Assembly (NCBI GenBank): GCA_036417435.1
Contig: CM070903.1
Span: forward strand, 79,229,501 to 79,293,500
Origin: Inia geoffrensis
Lineage: Eukaryota > Chordata > Mammalia > Artiodactyla > Iniidae
Length of the DNA: 64,000 bases
Reading direction: 5' to 3'
This document shows positions 1-13,130 of this stretch, in pieces. Position 1 is the stretch's first letter. Each line of letters starts with the position of its first letter. The notes under the pieces are model-generated. The model was not told the DNA's origin. It was given only the letters and a program-made list of their open reading frames with translations, and made no database searches. The translations under genes and the position numbers were made by a program.

Positions 1-2440
1 GCTTCTGACACGTGTACACTCTTATGTAACCACTATCATGAGTAAGATACACACTATTTCCATCCCCTCCCCAGCCTTCCCCGAGTCCCCACCCCTCATC
101 AAAATTATCTTTTTCCCCTTTGCAGTTAATCTTCACCCCAACCCATTCTCAGGCCATCTGTACATGCTTTCTCTCGTTACACTTTTGCCTTTCTAAATTT
201 TTATAGAAATGGAATACTACTGTACATTATGTGCCTAGATTCTCTCACTTAGCATAATGCTTCTGAGATTCACCGGTGTTTTTGCATGTATCAGCATTCT
301 GTTTTATTATTGACTGGAATTCCATTATTTATCAAGTCACCAATTATTTCCAGTTTTTATTTACTAGGAATAAAACTACAGTTGGTTTCCATATCTGTGG
401 GTTCCACATCCACAGATTCAACCAAGCACGGATTGAAAATATATGGAGGAAAATTTTTCCAGAAAGTTCAAAAAAGCAAAACTTGGATTTGCCATGCCAG
501 CAACTATTTACATAGCATTCACATTGTATTAAGCATAATAAGAAATCTAGGGATGATTTAAAGTATAAAAGAGGATGTATGTGGGTTAAATGTAAATGCT
601 ACACTATTTTATATAAGGGACTTGAGCATCTGTGGATTTTGGTATTCACTGAGGGTCCTGGAACCAATCTCCCATGGATATGGAGGGACAACCGCATTAT
701 GAACATTTACATACAAATCTTAGGACATATGTTTACATTATTTTGGATAAGTACTGCAAGCATGATTGCTGATTAAGTGTATGCTTAACTTCATAAGACA
801 CTTCCAAACTGTTTTACAGAGAAGTTGTGCCATTTTACATCACCACCGGCAGCATATGAGGGCTTCATATCCTTGCCAGCACTTGGTATTGTCAATTTCA
901 ATGCCAGCCTAGCAGGTATGTAGTGGTTCTCATTGTGGTTTAAATCAGCATCTCTCTGATGTTTAATTATCTTGAGTATCTTTTCATATACATATATACT
1001 TCATTTATATTTATATTTTATATAATGAAAAGTTTAAAATATAAAAATATTTATATTCACTTTATATTATTTTTATATACTTATTTGCTATTCTTTTCTA
1101 AAGTGTCTGTTCAAATCTTTTATACTTTTTAAATTTTCATTTTTTAATCGGGTTGCTTGTGTTCATAATTTGAGTGAAAAGAGTTCTTTATGTATTCTGG
1201 ATACAAGTCCTTTGTGTAATATAAGTTAAAAACTTATATATTTTCTCCCAGGCTATAGATTGCCTTTTTTACCCCACTTTCTGTGCTTTTCCAAAACAGT
1301 TAATTTTAAGAAATTATCAGTATTTTGCCCTTAAGACTCATGCATTTTGTGTCCTAAGAAATTTTGGTCTAATCCAATGTTAGAAGGATTTTCTGTTTTC
1401 CTGTAGAAGATCTATAATCTTAGCTCCTGCATTTAGTCCTATATCTACTTTCAGTCTCCTCTTTCTCTCCCTTCTCTTCCTCTTTCTCTTCTTCTTTTTA
1501 ATGGATATTCAATTGTTCCAGCACAGTTTGTTGAAAAGATTATATTGTCCTCCTATTGAATATCCTTGGCAACTTTTGTGAAAATTAATTGACCATATGT
1601 GTTCAGGTCTTTATCTGGACACTGCCTTCTTTTCTATTGATCTATCCACACATCAGTATCACATTATCTGGATTACTCTAACTTTACAGCAAGTCTTAAA
1701 CTCAGGTAATCTGATTCTTCCAATTTTGTTCTTCTTTTTCAAAATTGTTTTAGCTATTCTAGTTCCTTTGAATTTCCATATAATATTTACAAGAAATTTG
1801 TCAATTCCCACAAAAATGCCTGGTAGAATTTTGGATGAGACTGTGTTGAATATGTAGGTCATCTTGAAGAGAATTAATATCTTAGCAATATTGTATCTTC
1901 TAATCCATGAACATGGTATACATCTCCATTTAATCAGAACATGTTTACTTTTTCTCAGGAACATTTTATAGTCTTCAGTGTGCAAATCTTGCACAAATTT
2001 GTTAGATTAGTTCTTTAATACTTTTTACTTGTAAATAATACTTCAAAACTTTACATTTCTAATTGTATTTTTCTAGTACATAAAATATAATTGATTTTTG
2101 TATATTGACCATATATCCTGTCAATATACAAAATCTTTCTAAACTTATTAGTTCTAGTAGTTTTTTGTAGGTACACTTTTCTACATAGATGATGATGTCA
2201 ACTGCAAGTAAAGCCAGTTTCATTTCTTCTTTTCTAACATGCATGACTTTTAATTTTTTATTCTTGTCTAACTACATTAATTGAACTATCATTCAATTTG
2301 CTATTGCTTTGTTTTTCTTCTTTAAATTGGTATCTTAGAACATTGATTTTAGACTTTCATATTTTCCTAATATAAGCATTTAATTCTACAAAGTTCACTT
2401 TAAGCACTCCTTTAGCTATATCTACAACATTCTGATGTAT
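1..2440 (-). mobile_element. old L1 (L1M type), 3' UTR and ORF2 3' part, interrupted by MER2
   Basis: Read on the minus strand this is a diverged L1 in the same orientation as TP63. Two stretches translate to recognisable ORF2 reverse-transcriptase C-terminal sequence: 1659-1994 (with CSWI and FKTCCK-like blocks) and 2059-2244. The stretch 830-1500 is the ORF2 3' part, and 1-376 matches the 3' UTR of old L1s. Many stops and indels show it is long dead. A MER2 element splits it at 377-695. From about 2260 the match becomes patchy, so the right edge is approximate. Confidence 0.8.
377..695 (+). mobile_element. MER2-like Tigger (Tc1/mariner) non-autonomous DNA transposon
   Basis: The segment begins CAGTTGGTTTCC after a TA and ends with GGAGGGACAACCG, the inverted counterpart. 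The interior matches the remembered MER2 consensus, including the duplicated 'tccacatccacagattcaa' and 'gagcatctgtggattttgg' blocks. The L1 resumes directly after it, so the transposon landed in the L1. Confidence 0.75.
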
Positions 2441-3085
2441 CTAATTTTTAACATTGAGGAACACATGAAGCATTTCTTTTTGGGGGGTTGGGTTCTATTA
2501 TACTTCGTATCCAATGTAATAAGGGACTATACAACATCCTTGTGAGAAATAATTCTTTCTCTAGGTTTTTGGTTTGTTTCATGGATTCCACTTCTAGTTT
2601 GAACTTATTTCCCCTTTGCACATTTTCTTACCATTCTAAACAGATTTTTTTTTTTCATTGTTCTTCCAAGGTTATATTTATCTCTAGCTAGGTTTTTCCT
2701 ACTGACAGGTATCAAATCAAGAACCCAGCTGATTTTATACCTGATAAAAGAATCTACTATAACTTAAGAATTTCTTTGGTGATGCAAGTCCACTGCATTG
2801 AATTTCCAGCAGCTTTTTGGGTGGATATTAAACATTCCAAACTTTACCTTTGAAATTATAAAGTTTCTCTCCCTGTAGTGCTGTTGCTATTAGAAGCAGT
2901 TATGGGGATTAAAAACTTATCCAACTTTTTTTTTTTTTTAATAAATCTGTTTTCATAGTTATAACAACATGTATACATTAAAAAATTATGGAAAAAAGAA
3001 AATATATGACATATTCCCCCTACCCAGAGATACATACCCCTAACATTTTAGACTTTTTCCTATGCATGCGCACACACACACGCAC

Positions 3086-3120
<35 letters not shown>

Positions 3121-4385
3121 AACTGGGGCATATCATAAAAAGTTTGGTATCTTTTTTTATTTAACATACCATGAGCCTGTTCTAATTTTAAAATATAATT
3201 TTATGTGGTTATGTTTATAGTATTAAAAAGGGATATACTATGATTTATTTAAGCATGTTTTCTTTTATAGTATAAATTACTCCATTGTAAAAGTATTAAA
3301 AATAACAGTGAAGAGCACATTTTAGTATACAAATCTTTAGTACATAAATTAATTTTAACTGAATCTCTTGAAACTGGATAACTGAGTCAATGTATATTTT
3401 AGCATTGTAGAAGTCTGAGGTCAATTTGAATTTTTTTCCTTTAAATTAAGCAAGCTGCTTATTTCTCCCTAGATATTTTCAGGATTTTGTTTCCTTCTTT
3501 ATTGTGTTTTTGTTTTTGTTTTAAGTGAGAAGGTTCCTAAATATGTCCTTTTTTTTCTCGAAATAACTTGGAAATTGGTGAGCTCTTTCAACTTACATGC
3601 TTGAACTCAAGTCAGTAAATTTCTTAGTTTTTCCTTTTTTTTACTTGTGTTTTTGTTCCTTCTGCTCTTATTAGTTTCTAGAAACATATAAGCCTTACTC
3701 TGGGTATCCCTCTCTATCCACCATACATTTTATATACTCAAACACTAATTGTTGACATCTTTTTATTTTATTTGCATTCTGGGAAAGCTTCTCAAATTTG
3801 TTTTCTCTACCATAAGTATGGCTTTCTAGAGTTAATTCTGTTCTATTCTACTACAAAGAATTGAAATTCTTCTATTGCATTTCAATTGAACTTGCTTATC
3901 TCATCTATCTCCCTTTTTACCTTATCCAGTCATCTTTTCATCAGAACTTGCCATTCTAGGTTTATTATTTTCTCCTCCAACTTTACAGTGCTTATATTTT
4001 ATTACCTTGTACTGAAGCAACATTTTAAACCTTTTTTTTTTTTTTCAGTTTTTTGGATGCTTTTGCTTTCTTTGGTTCATTAAAATCATGTTCCCTTATG
4101 CTTATTTTTTTAAAATACAGGCCCTTAATTTGCTTTTGTAGTTTTCCATGAATATAGCAAGCTATAGCAAGAGCTAGTATGGGCATCCTTTGACATTTTT
4201 CAATTCATTTCCATACTTTTTAAGAAATAAATTTGCTACAGGAGACTGTCAATAGCTTGAGTGTCTAATTTAGTTAGGCATCTTTCTGGAATTCATAATA
4301 TTTTGTGGAAAATAAAACGTTGACTACCTTAGAATCTGCTAAGCAGTTGCCATTGTGAACTAGAAATTAAATCTATTTATCTCCC
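2441..4385. other. AT-rich intron, partly old LINE-like, with a CA microsatellite
   Basis: No gene is seen. Parts near 3140-3450 resemble old L1 sequence read on the minus strand but too diverged to place. T-rich stretches are frequent on the plus strand. A CA repeat lies at 3070-3112. Confidence 0.6.
3070..3112 (+). repeat. (CA)n microsatellite
   Basis: Alternating CA with two CG interruptions near its start; the pure part is about 28 bp. Confidence 0.95.
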
Positions 4386-4389
4386 CCTT

Positions 4390-5450
4390 TGCACATCATT
4401 CAATAACTATGGAACAAACATTTACTGAGCACATACTATATGATGCCAGGTACTCTATTCTGTACTAGGAACAGACAGAAATAAGACTTAAAAACCCTTA
4501 AATGGAGAAACTTATGTATCCTCACTGTGTAGGATAGTCTTTAAAATGTAAAATAAATTGGAAGAAAAAATTACTCAGTCCTTACCCTCAAGTTGCTCAC
4601 GGTTTAGAAGTAGAGTGAAATACAAACAATGCTATAGGTATGTAAAGTGTCATGGAATTACAGAGGATAGAGCAATTAACTACTAATTAATAAATTTGAT
4701 ATTTATTGAGAAAGTACTATATTCAAGAGTCTGTTTTAGGTTTGGAAATTCAGAAGCGAAGAAAAGCAAAGGCTCTAAAGGTGCTCACATTCTAGAATAA
4801 ACAAGTGAATACTATGTCAGATAGTGGATAAAGAAAATCAGAGTAAATTTAAAGGCAGTAGAGAGTCAAGAGCCAGGAGTTAGAGACCATTATATGAGGA
4901 GGATATTATTTTATCTAGAGTTGTCAGAGAAGAGTACTTTGGTAAGTTGATATTCAAAGAAAGATCTGAAGGAAGCATTGGAGTGAGCCATTCATACTCC
5001 TAGGGAAATTATGTTCCAATTACTGAAGACAGCAAGTGCTAAGGTTCTGGGGTGGGTATGTCTGTCATGAAGGCCAGTGTCACTGGAGAGCAGTGAACAA
5101 AGGATACAGTGATAGGGGATATGATCAGAATTTAGAGAGAAGTTGGGGCCCAGATCATGCAAGGTTTTTGGCCAGAGTAAGGACTCCCGTTTTCCTTGAT
5201 GTGAGATAGGAAGCCACTGGAGAGGTTTGAGAAGGTGACGTGATCTGATTTGCATTTTAATAAGATTCTGGCTGTTATGTGAAGAATAAACTCTGTTGAC
5301 CAAAGATGGAAGTAGAGACACCAGCAAGGAAGCTACTGCAAATAATCCAAGTGAAAAATATGAGAGTGGCTTAGACCAGCAGGGGAGCTGGTGAAGAGCA
5401 GCTGGTTTCCAGATATATTTTAACCAGATTCGCTGATGGATTGGTTGGAA
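4390..5450 (-). mobile_element. L2 LINE fragment, reverse orientation
   Basis: Starts with the reverse complement of the L2 3' end (acatttactgagcacatact) and continues through blocks typical of L2 read backwards: 'gaagtgatattcaaag'-like, 'gccagtgtcactggag', 'gggcccagatcatgcaagg' and 'gatgtgagataggaagccactgg'. Reverse-strand open frames here are chance, not a protein. Confidence 0.75.
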
Positions 5451-5499
5451 TAAGAGAGAAGGAGAAAAGTAAATATATTCTACTAAAGCAGAGAAGAAA

Positions 5500-5960
5500 G
5501 GTTTTATAGAGGCAGTGATATTTAAACTAGGCCTTAAAAAAGACAAGTTATTCAGCCACTAGATGGTGCACGCAAAAACAGGAGGAAGGAAGAGTCAAGA
5601 GGCAGAGGGCAGGCTCTCTATGAAGAAAGAACATCATGAGTACAAGCAAAGAGATGTTAATATGGTCGAAATAGAGATGCGCTGGGGGAAGAAGGAGGAG
5701 AGGCAGAGCAGAAAGCAATGAGGCTAAGCGAAGAAGGCAGCTACCAGATTCAGAGGAGACTTGGATGTCACAAGAAACAGCTGGACTCTACCAGCAGGCA
5801 AAGGAGAGTCACTGACGATTGCAAAGCAGGGGAAAGACCTAATCAGTGTCTATGTAGTAAGTAAAACAAAGCTGATAGGAGCAAGACTGAGGCAAAGTAG
5901 GGAGAAGTGAGACTTATTAGGACCCATTCAGACAAGAAATGAGGGGAGCCTAAACTAGAG
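5500..5960 (-). mobile_element. second L2-like fragment, reverse orientation
   Basis: Restarts the same L2 landmark order just after the previous copy (ggccttaaaaaagacaagtt, gaggcagagggcaggctct). This suggests two adjacent L2 pieces or an internal duplication. Divergence is high. Confidence 0.5.
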
Positions 5961-6399
5961 CAGTACAAATGAAAAAGGTGAAGAGATGGAAAACATGCTT
6001 TGGAATTACTAAAACTCAAGTCTTCTAGTTTTCATCGTGAAAGATACGCATGGAAGTACCAAAACAGGCCAAGAACTATTATTCATTAGAACTAAAGATG
6101 CTTGCAAAAATAATATGTCATTTTCTTATCTCTTTTCTAAAGTCAATGTAGAATGAATGAGAGTTAGTTTTAACACAGGACTCCCGATATTCAGGAGCAA
6201 AATGAGACAGGGCTTAGTCATTGGACTCATCAACAGATAGAGAAAAGAAAAAATAATCTGTTCTAATTCTGGACAAAGAAAATAAAATACCATGAGGTAA
6301 CGCTGGAATTAACAGGCCAATTTTGTTGTAGAAGAGGAAAGGGCTTAATTCTTAAAGCCAAAAGCTTTGGAAAAGGACTCTTATCCAAAACCAATAATG

Positions 6400-6700
6400 G
6401 GAAGCAATATTTACTGGACTAGGGGTCAAAAGACAAGATTTAAACTCTGCCTCTTCTATTTATTCCCTGAGTCTTTATGCAGTTACTTCACCTCTCACAA
6501 ACATAAAATAGAAAAAAAAAATATAATATGCAATATACATCTCTTAGAGTGGCGGAAGAAAAATCACAGATATGAGAAGCCTTAGTCAACGGCAAAGACC
6601 AACATGAAAGGCATGTATGTATTATGATTATTACTGAAGCCTCCTATTTCGAAGATCGTCCACATAAAGTGCTTAGTGTAGCTTGCGTAATCTTGGGAAC
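6400..6700 (+). mobile_element. MIR SINE, forward orientation
   Basis: Follows the MIR order: 'gatttaaactctgcctctt', 'cagttacttcacctctca', then the AT-rich tail side. Confidence 0.6.
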
Positions 6701-7364
6701 ACTGTGGAAACATGATTATTTCAACCTTTCAGGAACTGGTTGTTGCCAGATAATAAAAGTCTGCTAAAGTTTGAAGATTAACCATTTGCAATGAATCACA
6801 CAGTTCATATTTATCTGCTAGTAATCACTGGGCTCTAAACTGGATTCAAGTTACTAGATTCATTTGTGTAAAAAACTAATGGATTTTGTTGATCTGCTTC
6901 CACACATTTATAAAATATGCATGCATATATCCATAGGTACATGTAATATAATTTTATGTGAACTTAATATTTACTTACACTACACTGCTCAAAATTTAAT
7001 CTCAGTGGTCTGGCATTTCTATTTCTCATGTTTTTAAGATTTATTCATGTTCTTACATACAGATGTATTTCCTTCATCTTAATAGTTGGAAGGAAAGAAG
7101 GGATTGAAGTGGAATGGAGGGAGATCTTTTGCTTTGTCTGCCATATTTTATTTAAAGAAAAGATTTGAAGCAATATGGAAACATTTTGGTAGATGCTCAG
7201 ATGTCTAAATTTACTTACTGTTTTTCATATGCTTGAAATATTTCCTAATTAAAATTTTTCTTAAATGAATTTAGCATGGGCAGCACCAACCTGTAAAATC
7301 ATTGCAGACTTATGATTTTAGAAGACACAGAATATAGAAATAAGATATTAGAACCCAGAAGAAA
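6701..7364. other. intron, nothing recognised
   Basis: AT-rich, no coherent frame, RNA fold or repeat that I can name. Confidence 0.5.
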
Positions 7365-7369
7365 CATTA

Positions 7370-8020
7370 CAGCACATCTTGTCTAAACCTCCTTCTCCTC
7401 TTGATTTTCAGATACAAAACTTAGGTTTAGAGAGGTGACGTTAGTTCATTAATTCAACAAATATTTATTAAGCACCTGCCAGGCTCTGTCCTAGGTTCCA
7501 GGAAACTAGCAGTATTCCTTACCCTAAGGGAGTTGGTTAAAAGGAAGCCCTGACATTAAATAAATTATTTCTAAAATTGTGACATATGTTCTGAAAAAGC
7601 AGAGGGAAACAGGATAAAACATGGGGCTCTACTTAGTCCAGAGGGTCAGGAGGGCATCCCTGAAAAAATGGTTCCTACTGGTTGCTCAACTAAATCTAGG
7701 CAACATGGGAATAAACTCAGATTTTCCGACTTCCGGAAAGCACATATTTTTTACAACTTTAACATACTCCAATGATCGAGTTTCCACAAAAAAACAAACT
7801 GACATTTTAAACCAAGGACTTGGTTCTATGCTTCTTTTATTGACTCACCTGTTTCAAGGAATTTTTAGTGTAAGATACATCTGCTAAGATTTTCTTAGGT
7901 TAGATCAGGAAAAGCTTAGAAATCATTTGGTCCAGCCACTACAGTTACAGAGGAGGAGCCCAAGAGGAATTGATTCCAGAGAGGAAATGAGACTTGCTTA
8001 AATCCATTCAGCAATAAGGA
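7370..8020 (-). mobile_element. L2 3' end and MIR-like fragments, reverse orientation
   Basis: Position 7441 onward reads the reversed L2 3' end (attcaacaaatatttattaa). Flanking pieces at 7370-7440 and 7890-8020 look like MIR-class core sequence read on the minus strand (acagaggaggagcccaag, aatgagacttgcttaaatcc). Confidence 0.55.
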
Positions 8021-11000
8021 CCATCTTGACATAAAGACCAGTGTTCCTTGCCATGCACCATGCAGTTGGTGCTCATTGTATGGGGCCAAAAGGGGGCTGG
8101 TGTATTTGGTAGCAGAGTGAATTTACATAAATGCAATATGATTAGAAAAACAGGTACAAAGCTCAGAGGTCATCTAAAAAATAAAATATTACCACCAATT
8201 TCCTACAGGATTACAATATTCCATAGTGCTTTTTCGACCCAATATCACATTCTTTTTAGTTTAGTAAACATGTTTCTCTAGAAATTGAGATTTTTCTTCC
8301 CTATTTTGTAACTATATTCTCAGAATGGGATCTTGAACAAAAGAATAACATGAAATGCCCTCCAGTTTCTTTAAGAACCAATTCTACTCCAGCTGATCCT
8401 AGGTTTGATAAGTCAGCAGTGGACTGTACTAATCTTTGTACCTAGTTAGGTAAGACTGCACGTGAACTTGTGGCTGCTTAAATTATGCAAATCTTAATGT
8501 GAAATTAGAAGATGAAATACTGTGATGAGAAGAAAAAAGAAAAGAAAGCACATGTGAAATAATTTTCTTCCAAAGATAGAAGTATTTGACCTCTCCAAAG
8601 AAGTCCTGGACTTCTGACACTCACTCACTGAGGAATTTCAGGCAATGCATAGGGTCTCCCTGAACCCTGAGCCAATAATCCACAGGGCGAAAATGAGGAA
8701 GCTCTGCTAGATGATCTATAATGTTTCTTCTCTTTTGAATATTTTATGATCTGGTACAAATCTGTTACAGACACCAGTTAACAGGTTCACACTGGCAAGG
8801 TAAATCTTTATCAGGAGTGTGGAAAACAAAGTATCGATCATCTTTCTGATTCCAGGATCGAAAATATATAAAAGAGTAGGAGTCAACGTATGTACTTACA
8901 AGTATGTATGCACATTCGAGAGTGTGTTTATTCCTAGGAAGTACTAGCCTACAAGCAAGAATGAAGAGGCAAATTTTGGGGTGGGCCTCAACCAAATTTC
9001 CTCTTACACAGTCTTGAACATCCACAGGAGCAAACTATTTCTACAGTGGTATGGAACAGAGGTGCCTCAAAACTAACACATGAATTAAACTCTTTGTTGC
9101 TATACACTATCCCTGACAAAATGCAAGAGCAAGCTTTGCCTAAGTTTTGTTTTGTTTTGGAAGGGAAGGGAAGAGTTTTGGTGTATTGAGGAGTGAGCTG
9201 CTCAAAGCCAAATATCATTTTCAAATAAAATAACTCCGGGGATTTTGGAAAACAAGAGTAAATTCAGCTCCTTTACTAATAACATGTTGCAAAGAGAAGG
9301 GGGGAAAAAGCATTCCACTAACTATGACCCACCGTCACCACCTGCCTCAGTCGACATACTATATTACACGCTCTTGGCTGCCAGACTGGTAATTCAGTAT
9401 CACAATGCATAGAGATACCAGCTAATATCAGCACACACCTGCATAATTTTTTAACAGCTCTCTTTCCTAAAGGTGGAACAAAGACCCTTCTTCCCTACTC
9501 CATCAAACAAAACAACTTTACTCTTTCAACCTGTTCCAGGAGAAATGCCATACTATATGAAAATCCCAATTGCAAGGCTGCCTTGACCCACAATTCTCCA
9601 AGAATATGGATAGTATAAACAAATCAATAATTATATAATCCACCTTACTACTCAAGGGAAGCAATTATGTAGGGTAGCATCAATGCCATCCTGATGCTAC
9701 AGTGCCAGCTTCCAGATAAATCCACATCTGGCATGCTGTCATGCTAAAAGAAAATGTTTTAAATTTTTCTAATGTAATACTATGTACATTATGACCTACT
9801 ACTGGCCATTAGCCCACAGAATTAACCTTAGCATATAAAACCAGATGCAGGTGAGGTCCATTAAGACTTAGGGCAAATTACCTACTCTGAAGATGGCTGG
9901 GTCATAAAAAGAGAGTTAAACCTAAGCTAATGCTTAAAAACATCAATGACATTTCTGGCCTTCTGCAAGAATTTGGGTTGATTAAAATTAACAGAAAAAA
10001 TAATGAGACTTACAAATAATCTAAAAGACAACTACCATTCACTAACAGGAAATGCTAGGTGCACTTCTAGTTTTTCATTCTTTTTTTCAGAGAGTTCAAA
10101 GAATACAAGAGGTGAAAGGTGTGGGTCTGTACTACCTTAAATAACGTAAAATATTTGGCAGGGGGCAAAAAAAAGGCAAGCTCAAAAGCTGTCACAACAG
10201 CGTTCATCCACGCTCAGCAATCATCAAGTACAAAGCCTGCCTTAATTTAGACAGAGCAATCCTAAAACATTCAGTGACTTAAATTTTTTTTCTTTTCTAA
10301 ACTGTATTCTTGGGAAATGCCAAATTTAAAAGCCCCTTTTATAAGGGTAAGAGGGTGATGAAATCAATAACTGGAATAGTAAGGAAAGAAAATCATACAA
10401 AGCAGATGGGGTATTCCGAGAGGACACAATTAAGTTATGGCAATTGCTTTGGCAGGGGAAAGATTAATCAGGGGGAGAGGTGAGATACTTGAAAATAAAA
10501 ATATAAGGGTCAAAACCTAATTTTTGATCAAGAGGCTTTGGAAATTTAATGATAAATAACCAATTCACTAAAATGGAAAAAGAGTCTTAGCTAGAAAGAA
10601 ATAGACACAGCTTCAGTATGAGCTGTTTGAAATATACCGAATAACCTTATATAATTGCATATATACTGTATATATATTGAATAACCTTATATAACTGTAT
10701 GAGCTAATTATATGCTATATTCCGGATTTGTTCTCTACAAATAAACTCACTTGAGAAACTTCATAAACCTCACATCTAGGAAGAGAGGCTTTAAAAAAAA
10801 TTAATAATTAAAAAGTAGCCACTTCAAAGGTTTTAGTGAAGTAAATACACTCTAAACAAATATCAGTCTAATGTTCTATGATGGATGGCATACCGAAACA
10901 CCAAAAATGAAAAGAGGGAGTGAATGAGGGTATATGGTTTGGGGCTGGGTTGGAGGTTTCCTCTTGAAAAGCCAACTTTAAAAGGTTCGGTGGAAAACCA

Positions 11001-11270
11001 AAATAGCATTCAAGAGCCAACTAATTACCCTCCTGTGACTAGACCACAATTTTATCACCTCATTTCTGAACTGCATGTGTATACTGGGGCAGTAAATATT
11101 AGAACTAGAGAACTGTGGACAGGAAGTCAAGAGGACAGGGCTCTGGTCCTCCACCTGCACCATGATTTCCTGCAGCGTCTGAGGCAAATCATTTCCCCTC
11201 TCGGGCTTCAACGTCTTCATTAGCAACTAAGGTATTCCACTCCGGGCTACATCTACTTCAAAGGAAGGGA
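8021..11270. other. non-repetitive intron
   Basis: No gene or young repeat seen. Short frames on both strands have no recognisable content. A 40-bp spaced duplication lies at 10639-10702. Confidence 0.5.
10639..10702 (+). repeat. two-copy AT-rich direct repeat
   Basis: GAATAACCTTATATAA occurs at 10639 and again at 10679, a 40-bp period, with similarity continuing for about 22 bp. Confidence 0.85.
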
Positions 11271-12094
11271 ACTCTGCAAAGTGAGCTTGCAAACAGGACG
11301 CGGGCCACCATATCCTATTGGATCTATCCTACTGATCAGGCAGGTGGAGATCCCCAAATTGGCCCCAGAGTCGTCCGGCATGGTATTCACTTCTTCTCCA
11401 CGTCTCCCTTCCTGCCACAGTCGTCTAGCTGCCAGACATGTACGATTTGTGCTCTTAATAGTTTAAGAGAAAAGAATCCTTCCTCCAAGCACTTTTCTTG
11501 ATGGCCCCAGCCAAAGGGCCGCCTGTTGCCACCTGTCAGTTGTGGGGATTAATTACCTGAGCCGAGGCTGGGAGAGGCACATTCTTCCTGGGGCCGCGCC
11601 CACAGATGTTGACATCAAGCAGGTGGGCTGTCTACTACCCGTTTACCGTGAAGACCAGCCGGGAGCCCACGGGGCCTGGCAGGTGGGGCTGAGGGGGGAT
11701 ACTCAGACTGCACCACAAAGCAGCTATATTTTGGCAGAGAGGAACGTGCCCTGGGACCTCTCCAGGAGGCCACAGGCAGCTCTGTGGCCAGCCCTGGACA
11801 CCAGCCTGGCCCAAAGGAGGCAGCTGCAGCCTCCCTGCTGGAGGGCAGCATTTTGGCACCGACCTTGGAAAGGGGCGGGGTTGGAGCCTGCCAGCCTCAT
11901 CCTAGCTGCCTGAAGGTATGACTTTGGACAGCCAGTTGAAAAAGATTTGACAGTCCTGATTGGTAATTTTGCAACTTTACCTCCCCAGGAGGGTAAACTC
12001 ACCTTTCATTTAGTGTCTCTTGTCAGTGCCACCCCCTGCCAACCCTGCCTGACTAGTAATCCCATTCACAGTGACCTTCACGAAGTGGACACTG

Positions 12095-12290
12095 GAAGGC
12101 ATTTGTCAGAGTGACTGGTATACAGCAGGTGCTCAATAAATGTCAGCTGACCTTTAGTGTTTCCTGAGGCCACAACAACCATGAGGAGACGCCTGTAGTG
12201 GGAATGCTCTCCTTTTTCACATGTGTAGAAACTGGGGCTCACATATTTAAAGTGACGCTCCAATAAATGACAGAACTGAGGGTGAACTTC
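12095..12290. mobile_element. L2/MIR 3' end followed by reversed MIR
   Basis: GGTGCTCAATAAATGTCAG at about 12129 is a typical L2/MIR 3' end in forward orientation. The following 'tgtagaaactggggctcac' is MIR core read on the minus strand. Confidence 0.55.
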
Positions 12291-12489
12291 AGGGATTTTG
12301 TCCTCTTCTCAGTGCTGATTAAACACCTGCAAACAAGTCTCCTGACTCCCTGTCATACTCCATGTCCCTCAATAAAACACACCTGGACGTCCCCCAGTGA
12401 TACAGGAAGATACCGTTATGTGGGAAGTGAAAATGCTTCTAGCAACAACCATGGTGGGCAGAGAATTTTTACCCCTCGCCCCACTGGTC

Positions 12490-12640
12490 AAACCTAGTTT
12501 AATTCTCCAACAGACAGATGAGAGAACAGACTCAGAGGAAAGGTCACACCAGAAGTCAGCAATGGGACAGAATTAGAGCCTGTGACTCCTAATTTCCAAC
12601 CCCGTGATCTCTTCACTGTAAACCATTCATTCCTATACCT
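12490..12640 (-). mobile_element. MIR SINE, reverse orientation
   Basis: 'gacagatgagagaacagact' and 'gggacagaattagagcctg' match the MIR core read on the minus strand. Confidence 0.6.
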
Positions 12641-13130
12641 CTTCCCTCTAAGAAGGTGTGATCCAGGCTCATCGGAGAGCCTTCTGGGCACACACACACT
12701 GTAGGCGAGAGACGATAATGCCAACCACAGGCTTCCCTTCCACTGCCGCAGTGGCATGCCGGGCTGACCACGCCACCCTCCGGGGCAGAGCTCTGAGTTT
12801 CAGCCATCACTTACCCTTAAGGGAGAGAAAGTGTCTTCCTTCCCCCTCAGGGTGACGGATTGTTCCCAATAGCCGGCAAAGCCCTGTGCTTTTACATCTG
12901 TCACTCCTCTCCCCTTGGGGCCCAAACCTGATGCCCCCACTGCTTCCTCAGCTCCCACCTTGGCATACCAACAAGGCAGCCTCTGGGTTGTGAAGGCACC
13001 AGTCCTGCCCAGAGCTCGGGCCACTGCCCAGCAGGAATGTGTCCTAGTCCCTGGTCCAGGACACTGCCTCACACTGTGGATCCCGAAGTAGCAGGAGCTC
13101 CTCCTCAGTGGCTGTCCTTCTTCAACCCCT

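Larger units (their letters stand above)
11280..13130. promoter_or_regulatory. GC-rich intronic block, candidate regulatory region
   Basis: Base composition changes sharply from the AT-rich surroundings, and the block includes an Sp/KLF-type GGGGCGGGG (11873-11881), a GCCGCGCCCAC box near 11592 and several CACCTG/CAGGTG E-boxes. It contains only two small MIR/L2 relics. Several frames of 60-123 codons overlap on both strands, which is what GC-rich non-coding DNA produces; none resembles a protein I know. Regulatory function is an inference from composition only. Confidence 0.35.

Noticed and set aside
4992..5546. 184-codon open frame on the minus strand
   Set aside because: It lies within reversed L2 sequence, has no recognisable protein content and no splice or promoter context.
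11542..11913. 123-codon open frame on the plus strand in GC-rich DNA, with overlapping frames on the minus strand
   Set aside because: Several frames on both strands are open at once, as expected from GC-rich non-coding sequence. No known domain and strand opposite to the host gene.
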